DNA of 64,000 bases from Caulobacter sp. UNC358MFTsu5.1 (GCF_000712075.1 NZ_JONW01000005.1:1307001-1371000); one strand, 5' to 3'; positions 33,301 to 41,036 are shown, counted from the first letter of the stretch. Translations and numbers: made by a program. Notes: generated from the sequence alone by a model not told the origin.

Positions 33301-34330
33301 GGAGAACTCCTGGATCTGGCACGCCTGCGCGTTCCGTCGCGACCTGGCCCTGAGCCTGGGCGTCTATACGTTCAAGCCGAGCGAATACTGCCACGACTGG
33401 GACACGGCCTACCGCTTCTCGCGGGCGGGCCACCCGCTGGTCCACGTGCCGTCGATCGTCTACCACTGGCGCCACCACCAGGGCAGCACGTCCAACAACG
33501 GCGAGACCAGCAACGGATCGTCGAAGTCGGTCCAGGCCCTGCTGGCCGCGAAGATCGAGGACCGCGGCCTGTCGGCGGTCTGCGAGGTCGCGCCCTTCCC
33601 GATCTTCCGCGGCGCCGAGGAATGGTGGATCAAGCGCAACGCCGAGAACCTTCCCGACATCGTCGCCGTGGAGGTCTCGGCCTCTGACGCCCTGGGTCCG
33701 TTCACCGTCGGGCGCCGCGCGCGCGGCAAGGCCGTCCCGGCCTCGGCGTTCGTCGAGCAGGTGCGCGGCGCCAAGCCCGGCGACCTGGTGCTGATCCACT
33801 CGACCAAGGCCCAGAAGCCCCGCCAGGAGCTCCTGCTGGAAGCGGTCAAGATGTTCGAGTTCCACGACGACGTCGCCGTGGTCGCCGGACGGCTGGTGAA
33901 CGACGTGGCCGTGGTCGCCGCGGGCTGGATGGCCGACGGCCAGGGCCACCTGCACGCGCCCTACGATCAGCTGGCGCTGACCGATCCCGGGCCCTTCGTC
34001 CTTGGCTGGAAGCCGCAGACCATCTCGGCGGGCGTCATCGACCTCTGCCTGGTCAGGGCGGACTTCCTGCACGAGGCCCTCGCCGCGGCGCCGGCCGGCC
34101 TGGCCCCCGCCGAACTGGGCCTGTGGCTGGGCGCCTTCGCGGACCGCTCGGGCCGCCGGGTCGCCTACAGCCCCCTGATCGAGGGCAAGGTGCGCGGCCG
34201 GCCGCTCCATCCGACCGACAAGGCGAGCGTGCAGGTCGCCTGGAACGCCTTCACCGCCGGCTCCGCCGCCGGCGGCGAGGCCACCCCCGTCCGCGGCGCG
34301 GGCGGCTACGGCCTCAAGCGCTTCATCTGA
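27389..34330 (+). CDS. Giant multidomain glycosyltransferase: six repeats, three GT2 modules and one GT4-like module
   Basis: This 2313-residue cytoplasmic protein probably builds or extends the O-polysaccharide. Residues about 28-275 hold six units of roughly 35 residues with the pattern F-D-x-x-Y-L-x-x-N-P-D-V-A-x-x-G-x-(D/N)-P-L-x-H-Y-L-x-x-G-x-x-E-G-R. GT2 domains start near residues 318, 1297 and 1826; their acceptor/metal motifs are VDSDDILYPDS, LDSDDYLTPD and LDGDDLLTPD. Each is followed by a GT2-like companion lacking the DxD motif. A GT4/WsaF-like module (about 870-1250) has GGPNTALNLAYRLG and MSPHPSYPPLEMAACGG. No membrane helix is seen. The 5' end is less GC-rich and the ribosome site is weak. 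It sits beside methyltransferases and upstream of CDP-sugar and export genes. Confidence 0.88.
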   Translation: MKSLSARVLMLRIRERQWIKAISSSDLFDREYYLSSHDDVRLDGIDPILHYVRYGAQEGRNPSPTFSTQFYLNGNPDVARSGINPLYHYLKYGRSEGRVATDLSAQVEYIVASGLLDRDFYLRTYADVAAAGMDPAVHYLSSGHREGRNPSGLFDTQQYLADNPEVAAQGVNPLMDFLARGGRRDDLAGETRAQMRLVSTSGLLDSAYYLARHPEVAAAGVDPIWHYMERGWREGHNPSEKFSTRRYQRRYLQDDSVNPLLHYLLIGRGRGYEISPPLSRNHETWGSTSRQDWTVLFQERLAERVKALETMDLGRVTKGAAPTFSIITTIYDTDPKFLDALARTIQAQAYPFFEWVILDNGSKTRKTIDACVEIAARDPRFRLFRVEDNLHIIGGNRYVFERVKGHYVVPVDSDDILYPDSLALFAKALREAGDEKPVLMFSDEQKVDEDGEPVELIWRWDFAFAHAMATAPAAHLMVYSTAVGREVGVYTDDYARGSHDWDTALRITENGGRAVHVREVLYGWRMHAESTALATSAKDYIGGSQYEVMERSLARRGLQDKFQAGSLFEGVVGWYATRRKEIRDVGVHVDLVLQDIDDLDTLRHNLDMVAGAATVRRVLYPTRLKDQVQDLIADAGLVTKAYGSDSALATLINQAPAKAFAKVIVSSKVAIQNRRALWEAVGTLELDLNCGVVGGPVTDAEGTVFSAGLLAGLQGFVASPFYEWLKTETPGHIWSIARPVTGLPAFFLAIRADLLRQGLSLKGLDVDDALHGLELGLDAAAMGYGVVHVPEMESISEQALPELIGAGTPERTRLRRKFAGILDQGAFPSVLSRQANRFGMLRRPEEQLLSTAVDPKLFAPAVPLSLRVSRDPTGQPTINLLLPAIRMASMSGGPNTALNLAYRLGKVGFAVRLISTDAPIDADHEPIWRHIQAISGVEERLPNVELVDASDRRKTITIHEKDLFFATAWWTAQMAKAASPLVGGRPFIYLIQDFEPILYPASSHYALALETYGLEHIPVVNTKLLSDFLVENGIGRHADPAFARTAISFEPAVSRDDFHPEPRKGKKRKLLFYARPNTGVRNLYELGVAALQMAIASGDLGAGSWDFVGMGEPFTSVPLGQDATLECAPWLGFDAYASQMRQADILLSLMMSPHPSYPPLEMAACGGLVVTNEYANKDAERLAAVSSNIIAVPPTVEAVAAALSRAVDRLEDVEERHEAAKLDLPHTWSQALAPVLEALSRRLIEQGVKPDALEIGKNEPRRLPLPDPERGVDEYNAYLREALADRKGLYPAVQETGLLSFVTTVWNTPPAFLDVLARSLENQEGGADFEWYILDNGCTRPDVIAYLAKLAEKPYVRLERVEKNLGIIGGMRRCLERAKGRYILPLDSDDYLTPDCVRIVTWHLRKHGYPALAYTDEDKLMGAELSGPYLKPDWDPVLFVNSCYIAHLCAIDRKMALELGAYTDAEAEGSHDWDTFTRFALAGHTPRHIPEVVYSWRMHQQSTASNINSKPVVFGSQRAVLTRFLKGHAKGKLFELTKNPMFGETPDWWLRRRRAPAAPGLTTVVVSNGSSPKKHTLRVPAKVDHQVFHVDLAKGPHALVEHARAAAKEGRLFHVIADEVAPDNDEWFHEAVGHFELFPDAVMIGGRIHSYGEVLAAGYVFGFGKGCECPDRGRRLADPGYAAQMWKQHSVSAVSALHAVIKPDFLIRALEEIAPWGPSTAMLGAWLGANARKHGERVIYSPFVSGETGIDWDSLVQDAEHARFASYAADIIPERQLLHPDLGLTRATAYRPVRRSKSSASPAAYPVWHDLQAKARTAVAPGGPVKTRFSLLTTLYIRTDEALFRRTAETVFAQRDVGFEWVILAHGPISKGLRAYLRTLANDPRVKLHYLDENLGIIGGMQHVLAAAKEDYILPLDGDDLLTPDCLKLLAQAIEHAPNPPAFLYTDEDIVIGEALQAPYLRPAWDPVLDLENSWIWHACAFRRDLALSLGVYTFKPSEYCHDWDTAYRFSRAGHPLVHVPSIVYHWRHHQGSTSNNGETSNGSSKSVQALLAAKIEDRGLSAVCEVAPFPIFRGAEEWWIKRNAENLPDIVAVEVSASDALGPFTVGRRARGKAVPASAFVEQVRGAKPGDLVLIHSTKAQKPRQELLLEAVKMFEFHDDVAVVAGRLVNDVAVVAAGWMADGQGHLHAPYDQLALTDPGPFVLGWKPQTISAGVIDLCLVRADFLHEALAAAPAGLAPAELGLWLGAFADRSGRRVAYSPLIEGKVRGRPLHPTDKASVQVAWNAFTAGSAAGGEATPVRGAGGYGLKRFI

Positions 34331-34339
34331 CGCGAAAAC

Positions 34340-34366
34340 GGCGCCGGAATCCTGGATTCCGGCGCC
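34340..34366. terminator. Perfect inverted repeat between convergent genes
   Basis: Two 13-bp arms (GGCGCCGGAATCC and complement) meet at a single T. It lies 10 bases after the giant gene and 35 bases before the end of the opposing methyltransferase. It likely terminates from both sides, although no T tract follows on either strand. Confidence 0.5.
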
Positions 34367-34400
34367 GCCCGCGGTCGTCCTGTCCGGCGATGCGCGCCGA

Positions 34401-35171
34401 TCAGGCCTTGCTGATGATCAGGGCGTCCTGCCCGCCCTCGGGATAGGGCCAGTAGCCCGACCACGACCCCAGGGCGATGCGCTCCAGCGTCAGGCCGGAC
34501 GCGCCGACCAGGGCCTTCAGGCGCTCCTCGTTGTAGGCTACCGCGCCCAGGGGGTGCTGCGGATCGTTGATCAGGCAGCCCTCGCCCCAGGGATGCTCGA
34601 ACCTCAGGTCGAAGGGCGTCAGGTTGGTCTCCCGCGCCTTGGCCAGCACGGCGTCGTTGTAGAGGAAGCAGGTCAGGAAGGCCCGGCCGCCGGGCTTCAG
34701 CACCCGCTGGAACTCGCCCAGATAGTAGGTGATGTAGTCCGACAGCATGTGCGTGAAGACGGACCAGGCGAAGACCCCGTCGACGCTGTTGTCTTCCAGC
34801 GGCATCTTGAAGGACCGCATGTCCTCCGTGCCCGTCGGATTGTGCAGCTGATCCGCCACATTGTAGTGGTGGAAATTGAAGTTGGGATGGCGCGGCGTGA
34901 GGTTGGCCGACAGCCAGGCGATCGAGTCGCCGATGATGTCCACGCCGTCGTAGCGGCCCTCGGTGATGATCTCGGTCAGCGGGATGGCGTCGCGGCCGAT
35001 GCCGCAACCGATTTCGAGAAGCCGTGAATCGCTCTTGATCCCGAGATAGCGGCGCAGGTCGGCGATGTGGGCCGTGGAGATCGCATCGAACGAGTCGGGG
35101 CCGCCGCCCGTCAGGTTCACTAGTCGTTCAGGGAGGTCATAACCTTTGAAGTTAAAGGTGTTTTCTGACAT
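34401..35171 (-). CDS. Class I SAM-dependent methyltransferase
   Basis: A 256-residue cytoplasmic methyltransferase. The SAM-binding motif I is LLEIGCGIGRDAIPL (about residue 51), followed by the acidic YDGVDIIGDSI strand, SVDGVFAWSVFTHM, and VLKPGGRAFLTCFLYND as motif III. It probably modifies a sugar of the O-polysaccharide or caps its end, judged by position between the giant glycosyltransferase and two other methyltransferase-type genes. The substrate is not determined by sequence. Its 5' leader up to 35293 is AT-rich, and it is separated by about 120 bases from the next gene on the same strand. Confidence 0.8.
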   Translation of the reverse strand: MSENTFNFKGYDLPERLVNLTGGGPDSFDAISTAHIADLRRYLGIKSDSRLLEIGCGIGRDAIPLTEIITEGRYDGVDIIGDSIAWLSANLTPRHPNFNFHHYNVADQLHNPTGTEDMRSFKMPLEDNSVDGVFAWSVFTHMLSDYITYYLGEFQRVLKPGGRAFLTCFLYNDAVLAKARETNLTPFDLRFEHPWGEGCLINDPQHPLGAVAYNEERLKALVGASGLTLERIALGSWSGYWPYPEGGQDALIISKA

Positions 35172-35293
35172 TTCTGCTCTCTACCGAAGAAAAAACGACG
35201 CATCGGGACCAAGATTTCAGACAAGTTATAAGTTGAGTGGGGCCTCGAGCAACGAAAGTCTTTGACGCCTTCGGAGGCGACGGCGGATCCGGT

Positions 35294-36373
35294 TCAGGCG
35301 CGGGGCGCCACGAACAGCTTCTCCGTGAACGCCGGGATGACCTCGTCCACCGCCTCCAGCACGGTGGACCATCCGGCGGGGGCCGGCAAATTCGTCGACC
35401 GGAAGTCGAAGGCGTCGTGCTCGTTGCGCCAGACCGTCCAGTTCTTGGTGTAGATCGCCTTGGAGGCGGCGCTCATCATGTTCATGTAGGCGGCGATCTG
35501 CTCGGGCCTCATCTCGTGCAGGGCGGAGATCGCCGCAAAGCAGTCGACGATGCCGGCGGGGACATGCCGCAGCTGGTCGATCGTGAAGATCGCGATGTCC
35601 GCGGCCATGACCTCGTCGGCGACCTCGTCCCAGCGCGCGAAGGGCCGCCAGCGGAAGATCTTCCGATCGGGAAGCGCCTCCGCCAGATGCCATTCCGCCA
35701 CCGCCAGGGCCGGCGGGATGTCGAAGATCCAGTAGCGCAACGGCTTCAGCTGGCTCGCGACATAGCCCAGCCGCCCGTATCCCGCCCCGATCTCGGCCAG
35801 GATGGGGCGCTCGCCTTCGAGGACGGGCCGCATGCGGGTGAACTCGCGCAGCGAATTGGCCAGGTCCTGCGAAACGGCCCGGCCCTGGACATTGATGGGA
35901 ATGGGATTGCCGACCGCCGCCTCGGCCAGCTTGTCGCCGTCGCCCGGAGCCGCGCGCTTGGTCGCGTGCCACCACAGCAGGCCGACGAACAGCGTGTAGC
36001 CGCGCGCCGCGCTGGGCGAGAGCAGATAGCTGGTGTCGTTGATGCTGAGCACCGCCGGATCGCCGAGCAGCTCGGCCTCCAGCGGCAGGGCGCTGGGATC
36101 GTCCGCCCATTCGCGCAGCAGGCTCTGCATCTGCGGGTCATTGGGGCCTTCGACGGCCCAGTTGAAATAGTTCTGCGCCAGAGTCCGCTTGAAGTTCTCG
36201 ACGCCGTGCCGCGACAGCAGCGCCTCGTTCTGGCCGCCGATGTCCGCCCAGAAGCGTCCAGCCTGGAACAGTTCGGGTCCGGCCTCGAGCAGGCGGCGCA
36301 TCGCGGTCGAGCGTGCGAGGAGCGCCTCGGTCACCGCCGGCTGTCGGGGTTTCATCGGTTCGTGAGTACGCAT
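35294..36373 (-). CDS. Putative sugar O-methyltransferase
   Basis: This 359-residue protein resembles the family annotated as putative sugar O-methyltransferases of polysaccharide clusters. A glycine-rich SAM motif, ILAEIGAGYGRLGYVASQ, lies near residue 196. The N-terminal half shows FKRTLAQNYFNWAVEGPNDP and GYTLFVGLLWWHATKR, and the C-terminus ends with a short conserved segment. I chose the ATG at 36373 because AAGGAAG sits five bases upstream; a start at 36505 would overlap the divergent gene's leader. O-methylated sugars, such as 3-O-methylglucose, have been reported in Caulobacter O-chain, consistent with such a role but not proof. Confidence 0.75.
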   Translation of the reverse strand: MRTHEPMKPRQPAVTEALLARSTAMRRLLEAGPELFQAGRFWADIGGQNEALLSRHGVENFKRTLAQNYFNWAVEGPNDPQMQSLLREWADDPSALPLEAELLGDPAVLSINDTSYLLSPSAARGYTLFVGLLWWHATKRAAPGDGDKLAEAAVGNPIPINVQGRAVSQDLANSLREFTRMRPVLEGERPILAEIGAGYGRLGYVASQLKPLRYWIFDIPPALAVAEWHLAEALPDRKIFRWRPFARWDEVADEVMAADIAIFTIDQLRHVPAGIVDCFAAISALHEMRPEQIAAYMNMMSAASKAIYTKNWTVWRNEHDAFDFRSTNLPAPAGWSTVLEAVDEVIPAFTEKLFVAPRA

Positions 36374-36495
36374 TGAGCTTCCTTGGCGGACTTGGTCCTC
36401 CGCCCTTACCGCAGAATCATCACGCTTTCGCCTGGCGACGTTTGTCATTAGGCAGGGGTTGATCAACGAATCGAAGCTTGCCGGGAGCTTGCGTG

Positions 36496-37227
36496 ATGAC
36501 GGCATCGACTTCCCCGCCCGTGCGCCCGCCGATCGGCGCGTTCAAGCCCTACTACCGCGACGCCGACCTGACCGCCGAAGAGCAGCAGATCGTCGACCGC
36601 TTCCACGACCTCTACTATTCCAAGCTCGACGGCGGCGTGGGCCTGCACACGATCGTCCTGGCCTGGATGGGCCACGAGATGTTCAAGTGCCCGATGGACC
36701 TCTGGCTCTATCAGGAGCTGATCGTCCTGCGGCGACCGAACCTGATCATCGAGACGGGGACGTACAAGGGCGGCAGCGCGTTGTACCTGGCGTGCATCTG
36801 CGACATGGTCGGCGAGGGCTCGGTCGTGACGGTCGATATCGACGACACCCATCGCGCCATCCAGCCGCAGCATCCGCGCCTGCGCTATGTCAGCGGCTCG
36901 AGCACGGCCCCCGAAATCTTCGCCCAGGTCGCCGCCCAGGCCGCGGCGGCCGGTCCCGAGGTGATGGTGATCCTCGACAGCGATCATCGGCGCGACCACG
37001 TCCTGGACGAGCTGCGCCTGTACAGCGAGCTGGTGCCCGTGGGCGGCCTGCTGGTCGTCGAAGACACCAACGTGAATGGGCATCCGACCTATCCCGAGTT
37101 CGGACCGGGCCCCTGGGAGGCCGTCGACGCCTTCCTGGCCGAGAACCCCCGGTTCGTGGCCGATCGGTCCTTCGAACGCTTCCTGCTGACCATGAACCCG
37201 CGCGGCGTCCTGCGGCGCGTCGAATAG
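36496..37227 (+). CDS. CmcI-family (cephalosporin hydroxylase-like) methyltransferase
   Basis: A Rossmann-fold protein of 243 residues in the CmcI family, whose members in polysaccharide loci are SAM-dependent methyltransferases acting on sugars. Key segments are LIIETGTYKGGSALYLA (SAM loop, about residue 84), VTVDID, VILDSDHRRDHVLDEL (the conserved Asp-Ser-Asp-His), and LLVVEDTNVNGHP. The ATG at 36496 has GGGAGC about eight bases upstream. An in-frame TTG at 36478 is less likely. It is divergent from the sugar O-methyltransferase across roughly 120 bases and runs into a GT2 gene 42 bases downstream, so the two probably share a transcript. Confidence 0.78.
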   Translation: MTASTSPPVRPPIGAFKPYYRDADLTAEEQQIVDRFHDLYYSKLDGGVGLHTIVLAWMGHEMFKCPMDLWLYQELIVLRRPNLIIETGTYKGGSALYLACICDMVGEGSVVTVDIDDTHRAIQPQHPRLRYVSGSSTAPEIFAQVAAQAAAAGPEVMVILDSDHRRDHVLDELRLYSELVPVGGLLVVEDTNVNGHPTYPEFGPGPWEAVDAFLAENPRFVADRSFERFLLTMNPRGVLRRVE

Positions 37228-37269
37228 CGACGCGAACGCCCCCCTCCCACCTACGGAACGTCGAGTTTC

Positions 37270-38835
37270 ATGTTCTCCGTCCTTATCCCCAGTCGGAATC
37301 GACTCAACCTGCTCAAACTCGCCGTCGAGTCGGTCCGGCTGCAGGATTTCGGCGACTTCGAGATCGTGATTTCCGACAACGCCTCGGACGACGACTATCG
37401 CGGCTATGTCGACGAGCTCGGCGATGCGCGCGTGCGCTATCTGCGGTCGGATTCACCGCTGTCTGTGACCGAGAACTGGAATCGCGCCCTGGAGGCGGCC
37501 CAGGGCGACTATGTCGTCATGCTGGGCGACGACGACGCCATGGCGCCGGGCTATCTCAGCCATCAGGCGTGGCTGATCTCGGCCTTCGATCGACCCGACG
37601 TGCTGTACGCCAACTGCTACCACTACACCTATCCCGGCGTGATCGCCGGCGCGCCGGACGGCTATCTGGCGACGGTCGACAACAGCGTCCTCTTCCACGA
37701 TCGCAACGCGCCCTACGAGGTGGACCTGGACTGGGCGCGACGCCTGGGCGTCATGGGGCCCGCCTTCCGTCACCAGATCAGCTTCAACGCCCAGCACTAC
37801 ATGTACCGGCGCGACTACATCCTGTCGCTCGCCGACCTCGGACCGTTCTACCAATCGCCCTATCCGGACTACTATGTCAGCTTCCTGACCTTCCTGACCG
37901 CGGCGCGGATCATCGCCGATCCGCACCCGCGCATGATCATCGGGATCGCCAAGCAGTCGTTCGGCTTCTACTTCATGAACCAGCGCGAGGAGGAGGGACG
38001 GCTCCAGTTCCTCAGCGCGCCCGTCGACACCGCCTTCCTGTCAGGCGGCGACCCTGCCGTCGTCGAGGCGATCGAGCGGCCGGGGGTCGCCCACGTCCGC
38101 AACTGGCTCCTGGCCGCCCTGCAGCTGAAGCAAAGGCTGGCCGGACGCATCGAGGTCGCGGTGGACCTGCGCCGGTACCGACGCCTGCAAACGATGGAGA
38201 TGGCGCTCCTGGCCGGCTACGAGACCCGCGAGCCGCGCCGCGCCTATTACGACTACATGCGGGGCCTGAGGGGCGCCGACCTGGCCTTCGCGCGACGCGC
38301 CCTGCGCTCGGCCATGACGGTCAAACGCCTCAAACTGCCCGACACCCGCTCGATCATGTGGGGCTATCAGAGCCTTCTCAACACCTACCATCCCGCCACC
38401 GTCGCCTATCACGGGATCCCGAGCCACCAGGACATCCTCGACGCCGTGCGGTGGCTGGCCCTCCCGGCCGAGGCCGCGCCCGAGCCCGAGCCGGCGACCG
38501 CCGCCCCCAGCCTGGAAGAGCAGCTGGCGCGGAGCCAGTCGCAGCTCCAGTCCCTCAACGAGGCCCACGCCGCGCTCGCCCGACGGGGCGATGAACTGGC
38601 CGCCGCCGCCGAGCAGGCCGCCGGCGAGACGCTAAGGCTGGCCGCCGAGCTTGAATCGACCGTCCGGTCGCGGAAGGCCGGCCAGGAACGCGAACGCCTG
38701 CTGACCGCCGAACGCGACGAACTGCTGGGTCAGCGCGCCGCGCTGGAACGCTCCCTGCCCTGGCGCGCCACCCGGACCCTGCGGGCTTTCCTGGCGCGCC
38801 TGGACCGGAAGCCGCCGGATCTCACGCCGCTCTAG
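37270..38835 (+). CDS. GT2 glycosyltransferase with C-terminal coiled coil
   Basis: The 521-residue protein begins with a canonical GT-A domain: FSVLIPSRNRLNLLKLAVES, FEIVISDNASDDDY, and the metal motif VMLGDDDAMAPGYLS near residue 90. The catalytic domain ends by about residue 290. Residues about 405-490 are Ala/Glu/Leu/Arg-rich heptads predicted to form a coiled coil, and the ending SLPWRATRTLRAFLARL is an amphipathic basic tail common in O-antigen glycosyltransferases, possibly for membrane contact. Sugar specificity is unknown. It follows the CmcI-like gene. About 200 bases then separate it from the CDP-sugar operon. Confidence 0.85.
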   Translation: MFSVLIPSRNRLNLLKLAVESVRLQDFGDFEIVISDNASDDDYRGYVDELGDARVRYLRSDSPLSVTENWNRALEAAQGDYVVMLGDDDAMAPGYLSHQAWLISAFDRPDVLYANCYHYTYPGVIAGAPDGYLATVDNSVLFHDRNAPYEVDLDWARRLGVMGPAFRHQISFNAQHYMYRRDYILSLADLGPFYQSPYPDYYVSFLTFLTAARIIADPHPRMIIGIAKQSFGFYFMNQREEEGRLQFLSAPVDTAFLSGGDPAVVEAIERPGVAHVRNWLLAALQLKQRLAGRIEVAVDLRRYRRLQTMEMALLAGYETREPRRAYYDYMRGLRGADLAFARRALRSAMTVKRLKLPDTRSIMWGYQSLLNTYHPATVAYHGIPSHQDILDAVRWLALPAEAAPEPEPATAAPSLEEQLARSQSQLQSLNEAHAALARRGDELAAAAEQAAGETLRLAAELESTVRSRKAGQERERLLTAERDELLGQRAALERSLPWRATRTLRAFLARLDRKPPDLTPL

Positions 38836-38950
38836 AGCGGCGCCGCGCGGCCCGGAAAACCGGCGGCGAGCGACGGCGTCCCGCGGCGCGTCCGTAAATT
38901 GAAGACCGCGCGGTCGCTGTCGCAAAACTTTTACTCAACGAGACCGCCAA

Positions 38951-38974
38951 AAGCCCAGATCGGGCCTTTTTTCC
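38951..38974 (+). terminator. Weak hairpin with T tract upstream of the CDP-sugar operon
   Basis: GCCC-AGATC-GGGC forms a 4-bp stem followed by CTTTTTT. It lies about 115 bases after the GT2 gene and just before a predicted promoter, a logical boundary between transcription units. The rest of the 38836-38950 spacer holds GC-rich sequence with no clear signal. Confidence 0.4.
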
Positions 38975-38978
38975 TCGG

Positions 38979-39008
38979 TTGTCATTCTCGCGCGGGCTCC
39001 GCTATAGG
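38979..39008 (+). promoter_or_regulatory. Candidate promoter of the CDP-sugar/export operon
   Basis: TTGTCA (38979-38984) and TATAGG (39003-39008) are 18 bases apart. Transcription from here would have a leader of about 30-45 bases before the first gene and could run through Wzm and Wzt to the terminator at 45449. Confidence 0.4.
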
Positions 39009-39040
39009 GTACGGACGAGGCCTAAGTGCTTCGGCTCAAA

Positions 39041-39877
39041 ATGGGGATGAGAATACTCGTGCGCTCAGATGTACCTGTCTTCATTTTGTGCGGCGGCCTC
39101 GGCACCCGCCTGCGGGAACAAACGGAGTTTCGCCCGAAACCAATGGTCCCGATCGGCGGTCAGCCGGCGCTTTGGCACATCATGCGCCTCTACGCGCATT
39201 TCGGCTTCCGTAAGTTCGTCCTCTGCATGGGATATCGCAGCGAAGTCATTCGGGAATATTTCCTGAACTTTCATCGCATGACTTGCGACGCGACCGTTCA
39301 ACTGGGCACCGACCAGGTGACGTTCCATTCCGTGGAAGGCCTCACCTCCGAGGCGGATTGGGAAGTGACGCTGGCCTATACCGGCGAACTGACCATGACC
39401 GGCGGCCGCGTGTTCCAGGCGGCCTCGCGCTACCTGGGCGACGCCGAGCATTTCGCCGTGACCTACGGCGACGGCGTCACCGACGCCCACATCGGCAACG
39501 AGTTCAAGGATCACGTCGCCACCGGCAAGATCGGCACCGTCCTGGGCGTCAATCCGCCGTCGCGGTTCGGCGAGTTCAAGTTCGACAACGGCGAGGCCTT
39601 CGGCTTCGAGGAAAAGCCCGAGATCGAGGATCACTGGATCAACGGCGGGTTCTTCTTCTTCAAGCGCCAGTTCATGTCCTACCTGAACGACGATCCGGCC
39701 CTGGTCCTGGAGCAGAACCCGCTGCGCAAGCTGGCGGCCGACCGCCAGTTGAACGTCTTCAAGCACAGCGGCGAATGGGCCTGCATGGACACCCAGCGCG
39801 ACGTCGAGACGCTGAACAAGGCGTGGACCGAAGGCCGGGCGTTCTGGGATCCGTCGCACCTGCCGCCCCGCACCTAA
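39041..39877 (+). CDS. rfbF: Glucose-1-phosphate cytidylyltransferase
   Basis: It makes CDP-glucose from CTP and glucose-1-phosphate, the first step towards CDP-linked deoxysugars. The nucleotide-binding loop FILCGGLGTRLRE is followed by RPKPMVPIGGQPALWHIM and the RfbF-type core MGYRSEVIREYFLNF, YGDGVTDA and GFEEKPE. Length (about 278) matches the family. The start is uncertain: ATG at 39041, ATG at 39047 and GTG at 39059 are all in frame, and the GTG has the better-spaced GGGATGAG upstream. The next gene, CDP-glucose 4,6-dehydratase, begins 12 bases after the stop, confirming the pathway. Confidence 0.9.
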   Translation: MGMRILVRSDVPVFILCGGLGTRLREQTEFRPKPMVPIGGQPALWHIMRLYAHFGFRKFVLCMGYRSEVIREYFLNFHRMTCDATVQLGTDQVTFHSVEGLTSEADWEVTLAYTGELTMTGGRVFQAASRYLGDAEHFAVTYGDGVTDAHIGNEFKDHVATGKIGTVLGVNPPSRFGEFKFDNGEAFGFEEKPEIEDHWINGGFFFFKRQFMSYLNDDPALVLEQNPLRKLAADRQLNVFKHSGEWACMDTQRDVETLNKAWTEGRAFWDPSHLPPRT

Positions 39878-39889
39878 ATCAGGCCAGTC

Positions 39890-41035
39890 ATGTCATCCTC
39901 GTCCATCGCGCCCGCGTCGGGTCCGAAATCCGCCGACGCCGCGCTCCTGGGAGTCCCCAATCCGGCCTTCTGGGCGGGCCAACGGGTCTTCCTGACGGGC
40001 CACACCGGGTTCAAGGGCGGCTGGCTGGCGTTGTGGCTGGCGCAGATGGGCGCGACCGTGCGCGGCTATGCGCTGGCGCCGTCCACGAGCCCGTCGCTGT
40101 TCGACGTCGCCAAGGTCGCCGAGGTCACCGAGAGCGTCATCGGCGACATCCGTGACGCCGAGCGCCTGAACGCCGAGATCCAGGCCTTCAAGCCCACCGT
40201 GCTAATCCACATGGCCGCCCAGGCCCTGGTGCGTCCGTCCTATGACGATCCCGTCGAGACCTATTCGTCGAACGTCATGGGGACGGTCCACGTCCTGGAG
40301 GCCTCGCGCCGCTGCCCCAGCCTGGGCGCGACGATCATCGTCACCAGCGACAAGTGCTACGAGAACCAGGAAGTCATCTGGGCCTATCGCGAGACCGATC
40401 GCCTCAACGGCCACGACCCCTACAGCAACAGCAAGGCCTGCGCCGAGCTGGTGGCCTACGCCTACGGCCGCAGCTTCTACCACCAGCTGCCCGACCACGC
40501 CCTGGTGTCGGTGCGCGCGGGGAACGTGATCGGCGGCGGGGACTGGTCCAAGGACCGGCTGCTGCCCGACCTTCTCGAAGCGTTCGCCGCCGGGCGCGAG
40601 GCGATCATCCGCCGCCCCAAGGCCGTGCGCCCCTGGCAGCACGTTCTGGAACCGCTCTCCGGCTATCTCGTCGCGGCCCAGGCCAGCTTCGGGCGCGGCT
40701 CGTCCGAGAACCTGGCCTGGAACTTCGGCCCGCGCGAAAGCAGCAACCAGCCCGTCGGCACGCTGGCCAAGGTGGCCAGCGCCCTCTGGGGCGACGCCGC
40801 GAAATTGACCATCCAGGAAGATCCTAACGCCGTGCACGAGGCCGGGCTGTTGACGCTCGACTCGACCAAGGCGCTGATCGAGCTTCAATGGCGGCCGCGC
40901 TGGAACCTCCACGACGCGGTCGCCAACACCGTCGCGTGGCGCAAGGCGTTCGGCGAAGGCGCCGACATGGGCGCCGTCACGCGTCAACAGATCCAGCAAT
41001 ACGTCGCGACCGCCGCGGACGGCGCCGCTCAATAA
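39890..41035 (+). CDS. rfbG: CDP-glucose 4,6-dehydratase
   Basis: It converts CDP-glucose to CDP-4-keto-6-deoxyglucose with bound NAD. An extended SDR of 381 residues with the fingerprint FLTGHTGFKGGWLALWL, the TSDKCYEN segment containing the catalytic Thr/Asp/Lys area, and the YxxxK pair in DPYSNSKACAE. The RAGNVIGGGDWSKDRLLPD and RPWQHVLEPLSGYL motifs are characteristic of RfbG and separate it from dTDP-glucose dehydratase at 55152. It lies between RfbF and a C-methyltransferase in a tight operon (one base from the next ATG). The product is the branch point for the following genes. Confidence 0.92.
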   Translation: MSSSSIAPASGPKSADAALLGVPNPAFWAGQRVFLTGHTGFKGGWLALWLAQMGATVRGYALAPSTSPSLFDVAKVAEVTESVIGDIRDAERLNAEIQAFKPTVLIHMAAQALVRPSYDDPVETYSSNVMGTVHVLEASRRCPSLGATIIVTSDKCYENQEVIWAYRETDRLNGHDPYSNSKACAELVAYAYGRSFYHQLPDHALVSVRAGNVIGGGDWSKDRLLPDLLEAFAAGREAIIRRPKAVRPWQHVLEPLSGYLVAAQASFGRGSSENLAWNFGPRESSNQPVGTLAKVASALWGDAAKLTIQEDPNAVHEAGLLTLDSTKALIELQWRPRWNLHDAVANTVAWRKAFGEGADMGAVTRQQIQQYVATAADGAAQ

Positions 41036-41036
41036 G

